Part shown: piece by piece, positions 38,184 through 47,377 of the stretch
Position numbering within the stretch: the first letter of the stretch is position 1
Layout of the letters: each line of letters begins with the position of its first letter
Assembly: GCF_000162875.1 (NCBI RefSeq)
Contig: NZ_GG700630.1
Span: 946,015-1,010,014, forward strand
Length of the DNA stretch: 64,000 bases
Direction: 5' to 3'
From: Slackia exigua ATCC 700122
GTDB taxonomy: Bacteria; Actinomycetota; Coriobacteriia; Coriobacteriales; Eggerthellaceae
Made by a program: the position numbers and the translations under genes
The notes under the pieces: generated by a model
Database searches by the model: none
What the model saw: only the letters and a program-made list of their open reading frames with translations
Told to the model about the DNA's origin: nothing

Positions 38184-38936
38184 ATGACCGAAGAATCGCA
38201 CAGCATCGACACGGCGACCGGCACCGAAGCGCCCGCCGAGCTTTCCCAAGAACGCGTGCGGCGCATCTTCGGAGCCATCGCGCGGCAGTACCGGCGCTTC
38301 AACGCGTTTTCGAGCTTCGGGCTGTACCGATCATGGATGCGCCGTACCGTCGACGCGGCCGGCCTGACGCCCGCTTCCCGCATGATCGACCTGGCAGGAG
38401 GCACAGGCGATATATCGTTCGCGGCCGCGCGCCGCAATCCTCCGGCCCATATCCAGCTTACCGACTACACCGCCGAGATGCTCGAAGTCGCCCAAGAACG
38501 CTTCGAGGCGGGCGAAAGCATGGGCGTGCCCATGGATTTCGAAGTCGTGGACGCGCAGGACATCCCCTATTCCGACGAGAGCTTCGATGCGGCCACGATG
38601 GCCTACGGCATCCGCAACATGCCCGACCGCATGCGCGCGCTGCGCGAGGTCAACCGTATTCTCAAACCCGGCGCGACGTTCGCCTGCCTCGAATTCTCGA
38701 CGCCGCCTAACCCCGTCTGGCGGGCGCTCTACCACGTATACCTGAAGGTGATGATCCCCTTCTGGGGGCAGCTGTTCACGCACGAGCGCGCGGACTTCGT
38801 CTACCTTGCGCAATCCATCAGGGCGTTTCCTGATCAGGCAACGTATGCCCAGATGATGCGCGACGCCGGATTCAAAGATGTGCTCTGGAGAAACTACGCC
38901 GGAGGCATCGTCGCCATACATACGGGACGGAAATAG
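38184..38936 (+). CDS. menG: Demethylmenaquinone methyltransferase UbiE/MenG
   Basis: SAM-dependent methyltransferase that completes menaquinone. The 250-residue product shows VRRIFGAIARQYRRFNAFSS at the N-terminus, SAM motif MIDLAGGTGDISFA, the FDAATMAYGIRNMPDR block and ILKPGATFACLEFSTP, all typical of UbiE. Menaquinone would serve the quinol-dependent reductases in this window. TATACT at 38103-38108 is a possible -10. A hairpin terminator follows. Confidence 0.93.
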   Translation: MTEESHSIDTATGTEAPAELSQERVRRIFGAIARQYRRFNAFSSFGLYRSWMRRTVDAAGLTPASRMIDLAGGTGDISFAAARRNPPAHIQLTDYTAEMLEVAQERFEAGESMGVPMDFEVVDAQDIPYSDESFDAATMAYGIRNMPDRMRALREVNRILKPGATFACLEFSTPPNPVWRALYHVYLKVMIPFWGQLFTHERADFVYLAQSIRAFPDQATYAQMMRDAGFKDVLWRNYAGGIVAIHTGRK

Positions 38937-38998
38937 GCCCCGCAGACGGAACGACGTCTTCGCGCCTCGTCCGAACGCCGGCCGTTCGCAGGAAGAAA

Positions 38999-39020
38999 GA
39001 AGCGGCTCCGAAGCCGCTTC
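38999..39020. terminator. Bidirectional terminator between menG and coiled-coil gene
   Basis: A perfect 9-bp stem GAAGCGGCT / AGCCGCTTC with loop CCGA lies between two convergent genes. On the minus strand it is followed by TTTCTTCC; on the plus strand by CTAATAG, a weaker tail. It most likely serves the minus-strand gene and perhaps both. Confidence 0.65.
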
Positions 39021-39047
39021 CTAATAGATCCGTAGGCCCCGCGCCCG

Positions 39048-39584
39048 TTATTCGGTTCGCCCGGATTCCTCCTCGTCGAGCGCGACCTGGCAGGCCTCGA
39101 GCGTCGTGCGATAGTCCTCCTGGAAGGCATCGGTCTCGCGCACGAGCGCGTCGCGTTCCTCGTCGGGAAGGATGCGGGCTTCGGCCGCCTCGATGCCGTC
39201 GAAGCCGCCTTCCACAAGACGATCCTCCTCGGCCTGCCGCGCCGATGCGACGGCACCGTTCTTGATGCCGATCTGATTCCCGAAGCGTAGCGTGGCGTAG
39301 CGTTCACGTTCCTCGGCCTCCGCGTCGCCCGCGGCGATCGCGGCCTCAAGCGCCTTCGAATGCTCCTCGAACAGCCCCCGTACATAGGCGAGCTCGCGTT
39401 CCTGCCCCTCGCGGTACCGCATCGCCTCGCATGCGCGACGCGCCGCTGCGTCGGCAAGGAGCCGTCGGCCCTTCTCCTCCATCGAGGGAAGCAGATCGAC
39501 GAGCTCCTTCATGCGATCGAAAAGCGCATCGACGGATTCTTCGTCCGCCGCATCGCCGGTATGGGTGTTGGCGCCGGCCTTCAT
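39048..39584 (-). CDS. Hypothetical charged coiled-coil protein
   Basis: 178-residue soluble protein, very rich in E, A and R, predicted by eye to be mostly helical (for example MEEKGRRLLADAAARRACEA and AYVRGLFEEHSKALEAAIAA). No signal peptide, membrane segment or known motif. The start at 39584 (MKAGANTHTG) is chosen because GAGGTGAT lies 5-6 bp before it; the longer frame runs toward the flavoprotein gene without a site. It is 134 bp downstream of the flavoprotein, in the same direction. Function unknown. Confidence 0.6.
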   Translation of the reverse strand: MKAGANTHTGDAADEESVDALFDRMKELVDLLPSMEEKGRRLLADAAARRACEAMRYREGQERELAYVRGLFEEHSKALEAAIAAGDAEAEERERYATLRFGNQIGIKNGAVASARQAEEDRLVEGGFDGIEAAEARILPDEERDALVRETDAFQEDYRTTLEACQVALDEEESGRTE

Positions 39585-39718
39585 CGGCATCACCTCATGC
39601 ATAGCGCGGGGAACGGCCCTTTCCAGGGAAGCCGTCCCCTTCGTTCTCGTCTGCACGGCGCGCAGTGCGCCTTTCGCCCCAAGACTCGCGCGGATCCCGC
39701 CGGATTCGCGCGGATCCT

Positions 39719-41395
39719 CTAGGCCTTCACCTTGTCGTACACGCCGGCGAGCTGCTCGCCGAGGCACTTGCCTTCCACGAGGCAACGGCCATGGCTGTTG
39801 CCTTGGACGTTGATCGGGTAGTCGTAGGCGTAGATGTCGCCCGCGCAGTTGCCGATCGCATAGAGTCCCTGGATCGGCTTGTTGTCAGAGGTAAGGACCT
39901 CGAAGTTGTCGGAGATATGGATGCCGCCGCACACGCCCAGCAAGCCCGGAGCGACCTTGCATGCATAGAAGGGGCCCTGCTTGATCGGGAAGAGGAAGTG
40001 CGATTCCTTGAAGAAGTCGGTATCGGCGCCTGCCTCGCAGATCTCGTTGTAACGGTCGATGGTCTTCTTCGCCTCGGCCTGATCGACGTCGAGCTGCTTG
40101 AGGAGCTCTTCGATGGTGTCGGCCTTCTTGTAGTTGTCGGGGGTATCGGTCACGCCCTTCTCGACCGTCGCCGCATTGGCGGCAGAGGCGTCCGCATAGG
40201 TGGATCCGACCGGACGGAAGGAATCCCAGAACATGCCGCCGCCGTATTCCAGCGAAGCGGTGTTGTCGTCCTCGAAGTTGGCGTCGAAGATCGACCATGC
40301 ATGGTCGTGGCCGCCGTTGACCATGATGCCCACGCATTTGCCCTGGACCCAGGTGGCTTCGTTCATGAAGCGCTTGCCGTCGGGGTTCACGAACAGGAAG
40401 GGGCCGTGATAGAACGCGGCGGCCTGGGGATGCATCATCGTCGGCCAGGGCGCCGCCTGGAAGGAGCCTCCCACCCAGGCAGCCATGTTATGGCCGTCGC
40501 CGACATTGCCCTTGTCGGCGCACAGGCGCGCCATGACCTTCTTGGCGATGGGAGCGAACTCGTCGAGATACTCGTCGTTATACGAAACGTCGCCCGTCGC
40601 AAGCACGACGCCCTTCGTGGCGTTGTACTGGACGTATCCGTCCTTGGCCTTGCAGACGGCTCCCGTGACCTTGCCGGAGGCATCCTGCACGAGCTGGACC
40701 GCAGGCGACTCGTAGACGAATTCCACGTTGCCCGTGGCCTTCGCCTCGGCTTCGAACATATACTCGACGAAGTCGGCGACGGTGTGCTGCTCGAACAGGG
40801 GGCCGCCGGACACCATGTGGTAGCAGTCGATCTCGGGATGGACGATAGAGCGGGATCCTACGGTGACCATGCAGGTGGCGCCGTTCTTCTCGGCCAGGTC
40901 GAGCAGCCAGTTCATGCAACGCTCGGATTCGCGGAACCACTTGGCCACGAGGGATTCACGGCAGCGGTTGCCGCAGGTGGACACCCAGCGCTCCATTTCG
41001 ACGGGAAGATCGAAGGAGATGCCGAGCTCGTCGAGCGCGCGCGAACCGACCGCACCCGTGCCGCCGACGCCGTGGCCGTTCAGGACCGCATCCTTCTCGA
41101 CGAGAATGACCTTGGCGCCGTTCTCTCCGGCGGACAGGGCGCAGCAGGTGCCCGAATAGCCGCCGCCGATGACGAGCACTTCGGTGTCGACGTCCTTGAC
41201 GATGTCGGTGATCGGATCGGGAGCCTGTTCCCATGTATGCTTCTTATCGGACGATTTGGCAGGCGAAGGAGACTCCTCGCCTTCCTCGGCCGTCTTGGGC
41301 GCGCAGCCGCCGAGGCCCGCGCCCGCCGCGGCGATGCCCGCCATGGCGGCGCCCGCGAGGAAGTTGCGGCGCGACATTCCCTTGATCTCGTTCAT
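39719..41395 (-). CDS. Tat-exported FAD-dependent reductase (fumarate reductase flavoprotein family)
   Basis: 558-residue flavoprotein. The signal has the Tat motif SRRNFLAG and a possible lipobox LGGC (C31). The FAD site is VLVIGGGYSGTCCALSAGEN (residues 73-92) and the C-terminal FAD segment GLYAIGNCAGDIYAYDYP. It lacks the FMN-binding and haem domains of soluble fumarate reductases. Gut Coriobacteriia carry many such enzymes, which reduce unsaturated acids or other acceptors outside the cell. The substrate is unknown. GGAGGGAAAG precedes the ATG. No cytochrome partner is adjacent. Confidence 0.9.
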   Translation of the reverse strand: MNEIKGMSRRNFLAGAAMAGIAAAGAGLGGCAPKTAEEGEESPSPAKSSDKKHTWEQAPDPITDIVKDVDTEVLVIGGGYSGTCCALSAGENGAKVILVEKDAVLNGHGVGGTGAVGSRALDELGISFDLPVEMERWVSTCGNRCRESLVAKWFRESERCMNWLLDLAEKNGATCMVTVGSRSIVHPEIDCYHMVSGGPLFEQHTVADFVEYMFEAEAKATGNVEFVYESPAVQLVQDASGKVTGAVCKAKDGYVQYNATKGVVLATGDVSYNDEYLDEFAPIAKKVMARLCADKGNVGDGHNMAAWVGGSFQAAPWPTMMHPQAAAFYHGPFLFVNPDGKRFMNEATWVQGKCVGIMVNGGHDHAWSIFDANFEDDNTASLEYGGGMFWDSFRPVGSTYADASAANAATVEKGVTDTPDNYKKADTIEELLKQLDVDQAEAKKTIDRYNEICEAGADTDFFKESHFLFPIKQGPFYACKVAPGLLGVCGGIHISDNFEVLTSDNKPIQGLYAIGNCAGDIYAYDYPINVQGNSHGRCLVEGKCLGEQLAGVYDKVKA

Positions 41396-41603
41396 TTCTT
41401 TCCCTCCAATGATCGACGCGCCGCTCGCAGGGAGCGACGGGCGCATGCCGCTTGGACATGGCGATCCGCAAGCATACTATCAACCGCCCAGCGCCACAAG
41501 CACGCATGCCGCATGCGCGTCTGCCGAGAGCTTCGGCATCGCCCCGCATCCGAAAAAAACCGCCTTGCCCGACCCCGCCGATCGACGGCAGGATCGATCG
41601 CGC

Positions 41604-43187
41604 CTAGTGGCGGAAATGGCGGCGGCCGGTGAAGACCATCGCGATGCCGAGCTCGTCGCACGCTTGGATGCATTCATCATCCCTGATGGAACCGCCGGGC
41701 TGGATGATGGCCGTCACGCCGTAGCCGGCGAGCATGTCGATGTTGTCGCGGAACGGGAAGAAGGCATCCGACGCGGCGACCAGGCCTTCGGGCGCAACTC
41801 CGATGCGCGCGCATGCTTCATGCGCGCGTTCGCACGCGAGCTTCGCGGAATCGACGCGGTTGGGCTGCCCCGGCCCCATGCCGATGCCCGCATGGTCCTT
41901 CGCGACCAGGATGGCGTTCGATTTCACACCCTTGACGACCTTCCACGCGAACAGCAGGTCGTCCATCTCCTTGGCGGTCGGCATGCGTTTCGTCGGCACG
42001 GCGAAGGAATCGGCGGCTTCGGACACGACGTCGACGTCTTGAACGAGCACGCCGCCGTCGACGGTGCGGAATTCCATCTCCTGCCCAAGCGCATCCACGC
42101 CGCCGGTCGCAAGCACGCGCAGGTTCTTCTTCTGCTGGAGCAGCTCGAGCGCCGCAGGTTCGTAATCGGGCGCGATCAGCACCTCGACGAAGAGCTTATG
42201 GGCGTTGACGGCTTCGACCATGGCGAGCGAGACCGTCTTGTTGGCCGCGACGATGCCGCCGTACGCGCTCTTGGTATCGCACGCGAACGCACGCTCGAAG
42301 GCTTCGGCGACGGTGGCGCCGTCGGCCGATCCGCAGGGGTTCTGATGCTTGAGGATCACGACGGCCGGATCGTCGAATTCGCGCACGATGGTCCAGCAGG
42401 CGTCCGTGTCGAGGATATTGTTGTAGCTGAGCGGCTTGCCGTTGAGCTGCCGCGCATTGACCAGCGCGTGCGGCGTCGCCGTCACGCGGCGGTAGAAGGC
42501 CGCGGACTGATGGGGATTCTCGCCGTAGCGCAGGTCCTGCTGCTTGACCAGGCCGATAGACAGGCGCTCGGGAAATTCCCCGGCACCTTCGACCTGGCCC
42601 GCAAGCCAGCCGGCGATGGCGCCGTCGTAGGCGTTCGTCGTCTGGAACACGTGCAGCGCGAGACGGGCGCGCGTCTCGCGCGTGGTGGCGCCGCCGTGCG
42701 CGCGCATCTCGTCGAGGATGGCGCCGTAGCTTTCGGGGTCGATGACCACGGCGACGCTCTCGAAGTTCTTCGCGGCGGAGCGCAGCATGCTCGGACCGCC
42801 GATATCGATGTTCTCGATGCAGGCGGTGGCATCGGCGCCGGAGGCGACGGTCTTCTCGAACGCATACAGGTTCACGACGACCATGTCGATCATGCCGATG
42901 CCATGCTCCGCGGCCTGGGCCATGTGCGCGGGATTGGAGCGCTTGGCCAGAAGGCCGCCGTGCACCTTCGGATGCAGGGTTTTCACGCGACCGTCCATCA
43001 TCTCGGGAAAGCCCGTCACGTCGTCGATCGGACGCACGGGCACGCCGCCCTCCTCGAGGACGCGCGCGGTGCCGCCCGTCGATACGATTTCAGCCCCGAA
43101 CTCGTCATGCAGCGCGCGGGCGAAGTCCACGACGCCGGTCTTGTCCGTCACCGAGATGAGAACCCGCTTCACGCAAGGATCGTTCAT
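41604..43187 (-). CDS. purH: AICAR transformylase / IMP cyclohydrolase
   Basis: Bifunctional enzyme for the last two steps of IMP synthesis. The 527-residue protein has the N-terminal cyclohydrolase ([34 protein letters not shown]) and the C-terminal transformylase ([34 protein letters not shown] and the ending [14 protein letters not shown]). It is the last gene of purF-purM-purN-xdhC-purH, 4 bp after xdhC. AAGGTGA precedes the ATG at 43187. Confidence 0.97.
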   Translation of the reverse strand: MNDPCVKRVLISVTDKTGVVDFARALHDEFGAEIVSTGGTARVLEEGGVPVRPIDDVTGFPEMMDGRVKTLHPKVHGGLLAKRSNPAHMAQAAEHGIGMIDMVVVNLYAFEKTVASGADATACIENIDIGGPSMLRSAAKNFESVAVVIDPESYGAILDEMRAHGGATTRETRARLALHVFQTTNAYDGAIAGWLAGQVEGAGEFPERLSIGLVKQQDLRYGENPHQSAAFYRRVTATPHALVNARQLNGKPLSYNNILDTDACWTIVREFDDPAVVILKHQNPCGSADGATVAEAFERAFACDTKSAYGGIVAANKTVSLAMVEAVNAHKLFVEVLIAPDYEPAALELLQQKKNLRVLATGGVDALGQEMEFRTVDGGVLVQDVDVVSEAADSFAVPTKRMPTAKEMDDLLFAWKVVKGVKSNAILVAKDHAGIGMGPGQPNRVDSAKLACERAHEACARIGVAPEGLVAASDAFFPFRDNIDMLAGYGVTAIIQPGGSIRDDECIQACDELGIAMVFTGRRHFRH

Positions 43188-43191
43188 GCCG

Positions 43192-44172
43192 TCACCTTCC
43201 CAGACTCTGTTCATGCCGCGCACGCGCCTGCGCGTCGTACCGCTGCCTATACCGTACGTCCACGAGCTCGGCCACGATGGCGATAGCCAGCTCGGCAGGC
43301 GATTTCGCTCCGAATTTCAACCCGATCGGTCGCTTGACGGCCGCCCATTGCCCCTCGGTCATACCCGATGCGATGCAGAGGTCGTGGATGCGTTCGTTCT
43401 TGCCTTTGCACCCCATCATGCCGACGTAGCGCATGCCCTGGGCCGATGCCCAGACGCAGGACTCGTGGTCGTGCATATGGCCGCGTGTGAGCACGCAGGC
43501 GTAATCGGCCGACGAGCCCTTCAAATCGCCCAGCTCGGAGAAATCGCCGATGAGATGGCGTTTCGCGGACGGGAAGCGCTCCTCGTTCACGTAGGCCGGA
43601 TCGTCATCGACGACTTCGACCGCGAAACCGACGTGATGCGCCAGACGCGCAACCTCCGAGGCCGCGTCGCTCGCACCGAGCAGCCAGACGCGAACCGGAT
43701 CGAAGAGAGGAACGGAGACCCAGGTCAATCCATTGAATTGATCGTTATGCATGGAAGGCCCGCGCGTGACGTCCTTCATCTGGAAGGCGTCGCGGGCCGA
43801 ATACGGGCGCGACGCGACGATCTCCTTCGCTTCGCTTACGAAGAAGACCAGATCGGACCCATCGGCGCTCCCCACCTCGCCGTATTTCTTGGTGACCTGG
43901 TTATCCACGTTCGCTTGGGCGGCCTCGGCGTCGAACACGACCTTGAACCCGATCCAGGCGAGCTCGCCTTCGTCGATCGCGCGCACGGCACGTTCGAACG
44001 TCGGGATGTCCACGCGTCCGAGGCCTTCCGCGATGCGCGTCGCGACATCGGGCGTGATATGCGGGTTGTCCGAGACGCACGCGTCCAGGCAGGGAAAATC
44101 CTCGGGGAGCAGATCGGGCGTGACGCCATGCCCCACGTCATCGATGATCTCAAGCAGAGCGGACCTACGCAA
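43192..44172 (-). CDS. XdhC/CoxI-family protein inside the purine operon
   Basis: 326-residue protein of the XdhC family, which binds Moco and helps sulfurate it for xanthine-dehydrogenase-type enzymes. The C-terminal Rossmann domain is clear: VRVWLLGASDAASEVARLA, SADYACVLTRGHMHDHE, and GMRYVGMMGCKGKNERIH with PIGLKFGAKSPAELAIAI. The classic N-terminal XdhC CXGG-type motif is not seen; residues 1-140 are divergent. It starts at TTG 44172, with AGGAAGGTG upstream, overlapping the purN stop by 8 bp. No xanthine dehydrogenase gene is in the window. Its role in a purine synthesis operon is unexplained. Confidence 0.83.
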   Translation of the reverse strand: MRRSALLEIIDDVGHGVTPDLLPEDFPCLDACVSDNPHITPDVATRIAEGLGRVDIPTFERAVRAIDEGELAWIGFKVVFDAEAAQANVDNQVTKKYGEVGSADGSDLVFFVSEAKEIVASRPYSARDAFQMKDVTRGPSMHNDQFNGLTWVSVPLFDPVRVWLLGASDAASEVARLAHHVGFAVEVVDDDPAYVNEERFPSAKRHLIGDFSELGDLKGSSADYACVLTRGHMHDHESCVWASAQGMRYVGMMGCKGKNERIHDLCIASGMTEGQWAAVKRPIGLKFGAKSPAELAIAIVAELVDVRYRQRYDAQARARHEQSLGR

Positions 44173-44770
44173 CGTGCACCTTCCTATCCTCCCCCACGCT
44201 CACGCGGCCGCTGGCGATGAGCGCAAGCGTTTCGGGGTAGAGCTCGTGTTCCACGGCATGGATCTTCGCCTCGAGCGCATCGACCGTGTCGCCTTCCGCG
44301 ACGACGACCGCACGCTGCGCGATGATCGGGCCCTTATCGTATTCGGCGTTGGCGAAATGCACGGTGACGCCCGTCACCTTCACGCCGGCGTCGAAGGCGT
44401 CCTGGATGGCGTGCGCGCCCTTGAAGGCGGGAAGCAGCGCCGGATGCAGGTTGACCACGCGGTCGGGAAACGCATCCAGGATGGCATCGGTCACCTTGCG
44501 CATGTAGCCGGCCATGACCACGTAGTCGCAGCCGGCACGCTGCAGCGCCTCCACGATGCGCGCGTCGGCTGCGCGCGGATCGGCGTACGTCTCGCGCGAG
44601 AGCACCAGCGTTTCGATGCCGGCGGCGCGGGCGCGTTCGATGCCGTAGGCGTCAGGCCGGCTCGAAACGACGATCGGAACCTGGGCGTCGAGCATGCCGG
44701 CCGCGATTGCGTCGATGACGGCCTGGAGGTTGGTGCCGCTCCCTGAGATCAGAACCCCGAAGCGAACCAT
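44165..44770 (-). CDS. purN: Phosphoribosylglycinamide formyltransferase
   Basis: Transfers a formyl group from 10-formyl-THF to GAR. The 201-residue protein has VLISGSGTNLQAVIDA at the N-terminus, MAGYMRKVTDAIL, NLHPALLPAFKGAHAI with the catalytic histidine region, and VTGVTVHFANAEYDKGPII. It starts 3 bp after the purM stop. The following xdhC gene overlaps its end. Confidence 0.97.
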   Translation of the reverse strand: MVRFGVLISGSGTNLQAVIDAIAAGMLDAQVPIVVSSRPDAYGIERARAAGIETLVLSRETYADPRAADARIVEALQRAGCDYVVMAGYMRKVTDAILDAFPDRVVNLHPALLPAFKGAHAIQDAFDAGVKVTGVTVHFANAEYDKGPIIAQRAVVVAEGDTVDALEAKIHAVEHELYPETLALIASGRVSVGEDRKVHVA

Positions 44771-44773
44771 GGT

Positions 44774-45829
44774 CTACTCCTCGTCCAGATAGCGTACGAT
44801 GCCGGCGCCGGAAACGACGGATCCGATACGAACGGGGGCCTCGCCGGCCTCGGCAAGCGCGGCCTCGACGGCTTCCGCCCGGTCGGACGCGACGATGAGC
44901 GCCATGCCGATGCCCATGTTGAACGTCTTGAACGCCTCGGCACGCGTAAGGCCCGCCTCGGCCACCGCGAGCGCCGTGACGGCGGGTACGGCCCACGCAT
45001 CGCGATCGACCAGGGCGTCGAGGTCGGACGGAAGGGCGCGATCGAGGTTCTCGGTCATGCCGCCGCCGGTGATATGCGCAAGCGCGTGAACGGCGCCCGG
45101 CAGACCGCGCAGAAGCGACAGGACGGGCTTCACGTAGATGCGCGTCGGCGCCATCAGGGCTTCGCCGAGCGTGCGGCCGCCCAGGTCTTCGCGCGCGACA
45201 TTCAAGCCGTCTGCGCCGCGCCCCTCGACGAGCACCTTGCGGACCAGGGAATATCCGTTGGAATGAAAGCCGCTCGATGCAAGGCCGATGATGACGTCGC
45301 CCGCCTTCACGCGTTCAGGGCCGATCATGCGCGGACGGTCGACGACGCCTACCGTGAAGCCGGAGAGGTCGTAGTCGTCCGGATCCATGACGCCGGGGTG
45401 TTCGGCCATCTCGCCGCCGATGAGGGCGCAGCCCGCCTGGCGGCAACCGTCGGCGATCCCGCCCACGATCTGGGCGATATGCGCGCGCTCGATCTTGCCC
45501 GAAGCAATGTAGTCGAGAAAGAACAGGGGTTCGGCGCCGCAGGCCAGGATATCGTTCACGCACATGGCGACCAGGTCGATGCCGACCGTGCCATGCGTGC
45601 CCAGAAGCTGCGCCACCTTGAGCTTCGTTCCCACGCCGTCGGTGCCGGACACGAGGACGGGATCTTCCATGCCCTTGAACGCGGCGGCGGAGAACATGCC
45701 TCCGAATCCGCCGATATCGCCGATGACCTCGGGCCGATAGGTGGAATGCACGGCGTCCTTGATGGCGTCGACCGCAGCCGCGCCCTCTACGATATCGACG
45801 CCGGCGTCGGCGTACGTGACTTGCGACAT
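44774..45829 (-). CDS. purM: Phosphoribosylformylglycinamidine cyclo-ligase
   Basis: ATP-dependent ring closure to AIR. The 351-residue protein has the PurM signature TYADAGVDIVEGAAAVDAIK, VSGTDGVGTKLKVA, CVNDILACGAEPLFFLDYIA and IGGEMAEHPG. It begins 6 bp after purF, with its ribosome site GGAG inside the purF end. Order and spacing show one operon. Confidence 0.97.
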   Translation of the reverse strand: MSQVTYADAGVDIVEGAAAVDAIKDAVHSTYRPEVIGDIGGFGGMFSAAAFKGMEDPVLVSGTDGVGTKLKVAQLLGTHGTVGIDLVAMCVNDILACGAEPLFFLDYIASGKIERAHIAQIVGGIADGCRQAGCALIGGEMAEHPGVMDPDDYDLSGFTVGVVDRPRMIGPERVKAGDVIIGLASSGFHSNGYSLVRKVLVEGRGADGLNVAREDLGGRTLGEALMAPTRIYVKPVLSLLRGLPGAVHALAHITGGGMTENLDRALPSDLDALVDRDAWAVPAVTALAVAEAGLTRAEAFKTFNMGIGMALIVASDRAEAVEAALAEAGEAPVRIGSVVSGAGIVRYLDEE

Positions 45830-45835
45830 GCGCGA

Positions 45836-47281
45836 TCACTGCTCCTTCGCGAGAAACGAGGTCTTTTTCAGATAGTCCGGCAATTCGACCACGTAGCGGC
45901 CGGTGAAGCATGCTTCGCAGAACGTGCGGTGCTCGGATCGGACCGACGCGCGCAGGCCCTCGACCGAAATGAACGCGAGCGAATCGCAGCCGATGAATTC
46001 ACGCATCTGCTCGTTGGACATCGTGGCTGCCATCAGCTCGTCCTGCGACGGCGTGTCGATGCCGTAGAAGCACGGCCACGTGACCTCGGGCGCCGAGATA
46101 CGCAGATGCACCTCGGTGGCGCCGGCGGCGCGCAGCATGCTGACAAGCTGCTTGGACGTGTTGCCGCGCACGATGCTGTCGTCGACGACGACCAGGCGCT
46201 TGCCGGCAATGACCGACGGCAGCGGATTGAGCTTGATGCGGATGCCCATCTGCCGCATTTCCTGGGTGGGCTGGATGAACGTGCGTCCGACGTAGCGGTT
46301 TTTGACGATGCCGTCCGCGAACGGGACGCCGCTTTCCTCGGCATAGCCCAGGGCCGCGGGAACGCCCGAGTCGGGCACGCCCATGACCAGATCCGCGTCA
46401 ACGGCCGATTCCCGTGCGAGCTCGCGGCCCATGGAGCGGCGCGATTCGTAGACGCTCTGGCCGTCGATCGTGGAGTCGGGCCGGGCGAAGTAGACGTATT
46501 CGAAGATGCAGCCGCGATGCTCGCCGGCGGGAAGCCCATGCGACGAGGACAGGCCGTCTTCGCCGATGCGCAGAATCTCGCCGGGCTCGACGTCGCGCAC
46601 GAACCGTGCGCCGACGATATCGAGGCCGCAGGTCTCGGACGAGACGACCCAGCCGCGCCCGTCGGGCAGCTCGCCCAGGCAAAGCGGTCGGATGCCGTTC
46701 GGGTCGCGGAACGCGTAGAGCGCATGGGGCGACGCGAGCACCATGGCGTAGGCGCCGCGGATGGCTTCCATCGTCGCCTTGATCCCCTCGCGCAGATGAT
46801 GCGTCTGCCGCGTGAAATGCCCGATGGCCTGGCAGGCGATCTCGCTGTCGGTGGATGAGCGGAACTGGACGCCCTCGGAGACGAGGAACGCCTTGAGGGC
46901 GCGCGTGTCGACGAGGGTGCCGTTGTGCGCAAGCGCGACGAGCTCGTCGTCGATCGCGGAGATGTGCGGCTGGGAAGAGGCCCACGGATTCGCATTGTTG
47001 CTGGTGGAATACCGGCAATGGCCGACTGCGAGGTTGCCCTTGAGCGCAGAGAGCACGCCTTCGTCGAAAACCTGCGTGACCAGGCCGAGATCCTTGGTGA
47101 CCGTGACCGTGTCGCCGTCGCCCACGGCGATGCCCGCGGATTCCTGGCCGCGGTGCTGCAGGGCCTGCAGACCGAAGCAGGTCAGACGCGCCACGTCGTC
47201 GGTCTGGGAATACACGCCGAAGACCGCGCACTCCTCCTGCGGGCGGTCAGGCGCTTCGCCTGGAAAAATCGATGTTGCCAT
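45836..47281 (-). CDS. purF: Amidophosphoribosyltransferase
   Basis: Commits PRPP to purine synthesis. The 481-residue protein has a short propeptide before C18 in EECAVFGVYS, which becomes the N-terminal glutaminase nucleophile. The PRPP site is VVDDSIVRGNTSKQLV. Cysteines that may hold the Fe-S cluster of this class appear in the C-terminal third (TFCEACFTG and elsewhere), but I cannot prove the set. It is the first gene of the cluster. AGGGGAAG precedes the ATG at 47281; an in-frame GTG 21 bp upstream is possible. Confidence 0.96.
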   Translation of the reverse strand: MATSIFPGEAPDRPQEECAVFGVYSQTDDVARLTCFGLQALQHRGQESAGIAVGDGDTVTVTKDLGLVTQVFDEGVLSALKGNLAVGHCRYSTSNNANPWASSQPHISAIDDELVALAHNGTLVDTRALKAFLVSEGVQFRSSTDSEIACQAIGHFTRQTHHLREGIKATMEAIRGAYAMVLASPHALYAFRDPNGIRPLCLGELPDGRGWVVSSETCGLDIVGARFVRDVEPGEILRIGEDGLSSSHGLPAGEHRGCIFEYVYFARPDSTIDGQSVYESRRSMGRELARESAVDADLVMGVPDSGVPAALGYAEESGVPFADGIVKNRYVGRTFIQPTQEMRQMGIRIKLNPLPSVIAGKRLVVVDDSIVRGNTSKQLVSMLRAAGATEVHLRISAPEVTWPCFYGIDTPSQDELMAATMSNEQMREFIGCDSLAFISVEGLRASVRSEHRTFCEACFTGRYVVELPDYLKKTSFLAKEQ

Positions 47282-47339
47282 GGCATCTTCCCCTTTTTGC
47301 ACCGGCCGACGAGAGCGACATCGGGCCGGGAAACCGAAC

Positions 47340-47364
47340 GGCCCCGGCCGCCCGGGCCGGAGCC
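47340..47364 (-). terminator. Probable terminator after the sortase gene
   Basis: On the minus strand a 10-bp GC stem GGCTCCGGCC / GGCCGGGGCC (one G-U pair) with a 5-base loop lies between the sortase stop and purF, followed by GTTCGGTTT. The T tract is broken, so strength is uncertain. Confidence 0.5.
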
Positions 47365-47377
47365 GCGCTCCGCTCCG

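Noticed and set aside
39665-43286. Long plus-strand open frames opposite the flavoprotein and purH
   Set aside because: Shadow frames; the minus-strand proteins are complete and recognisable.
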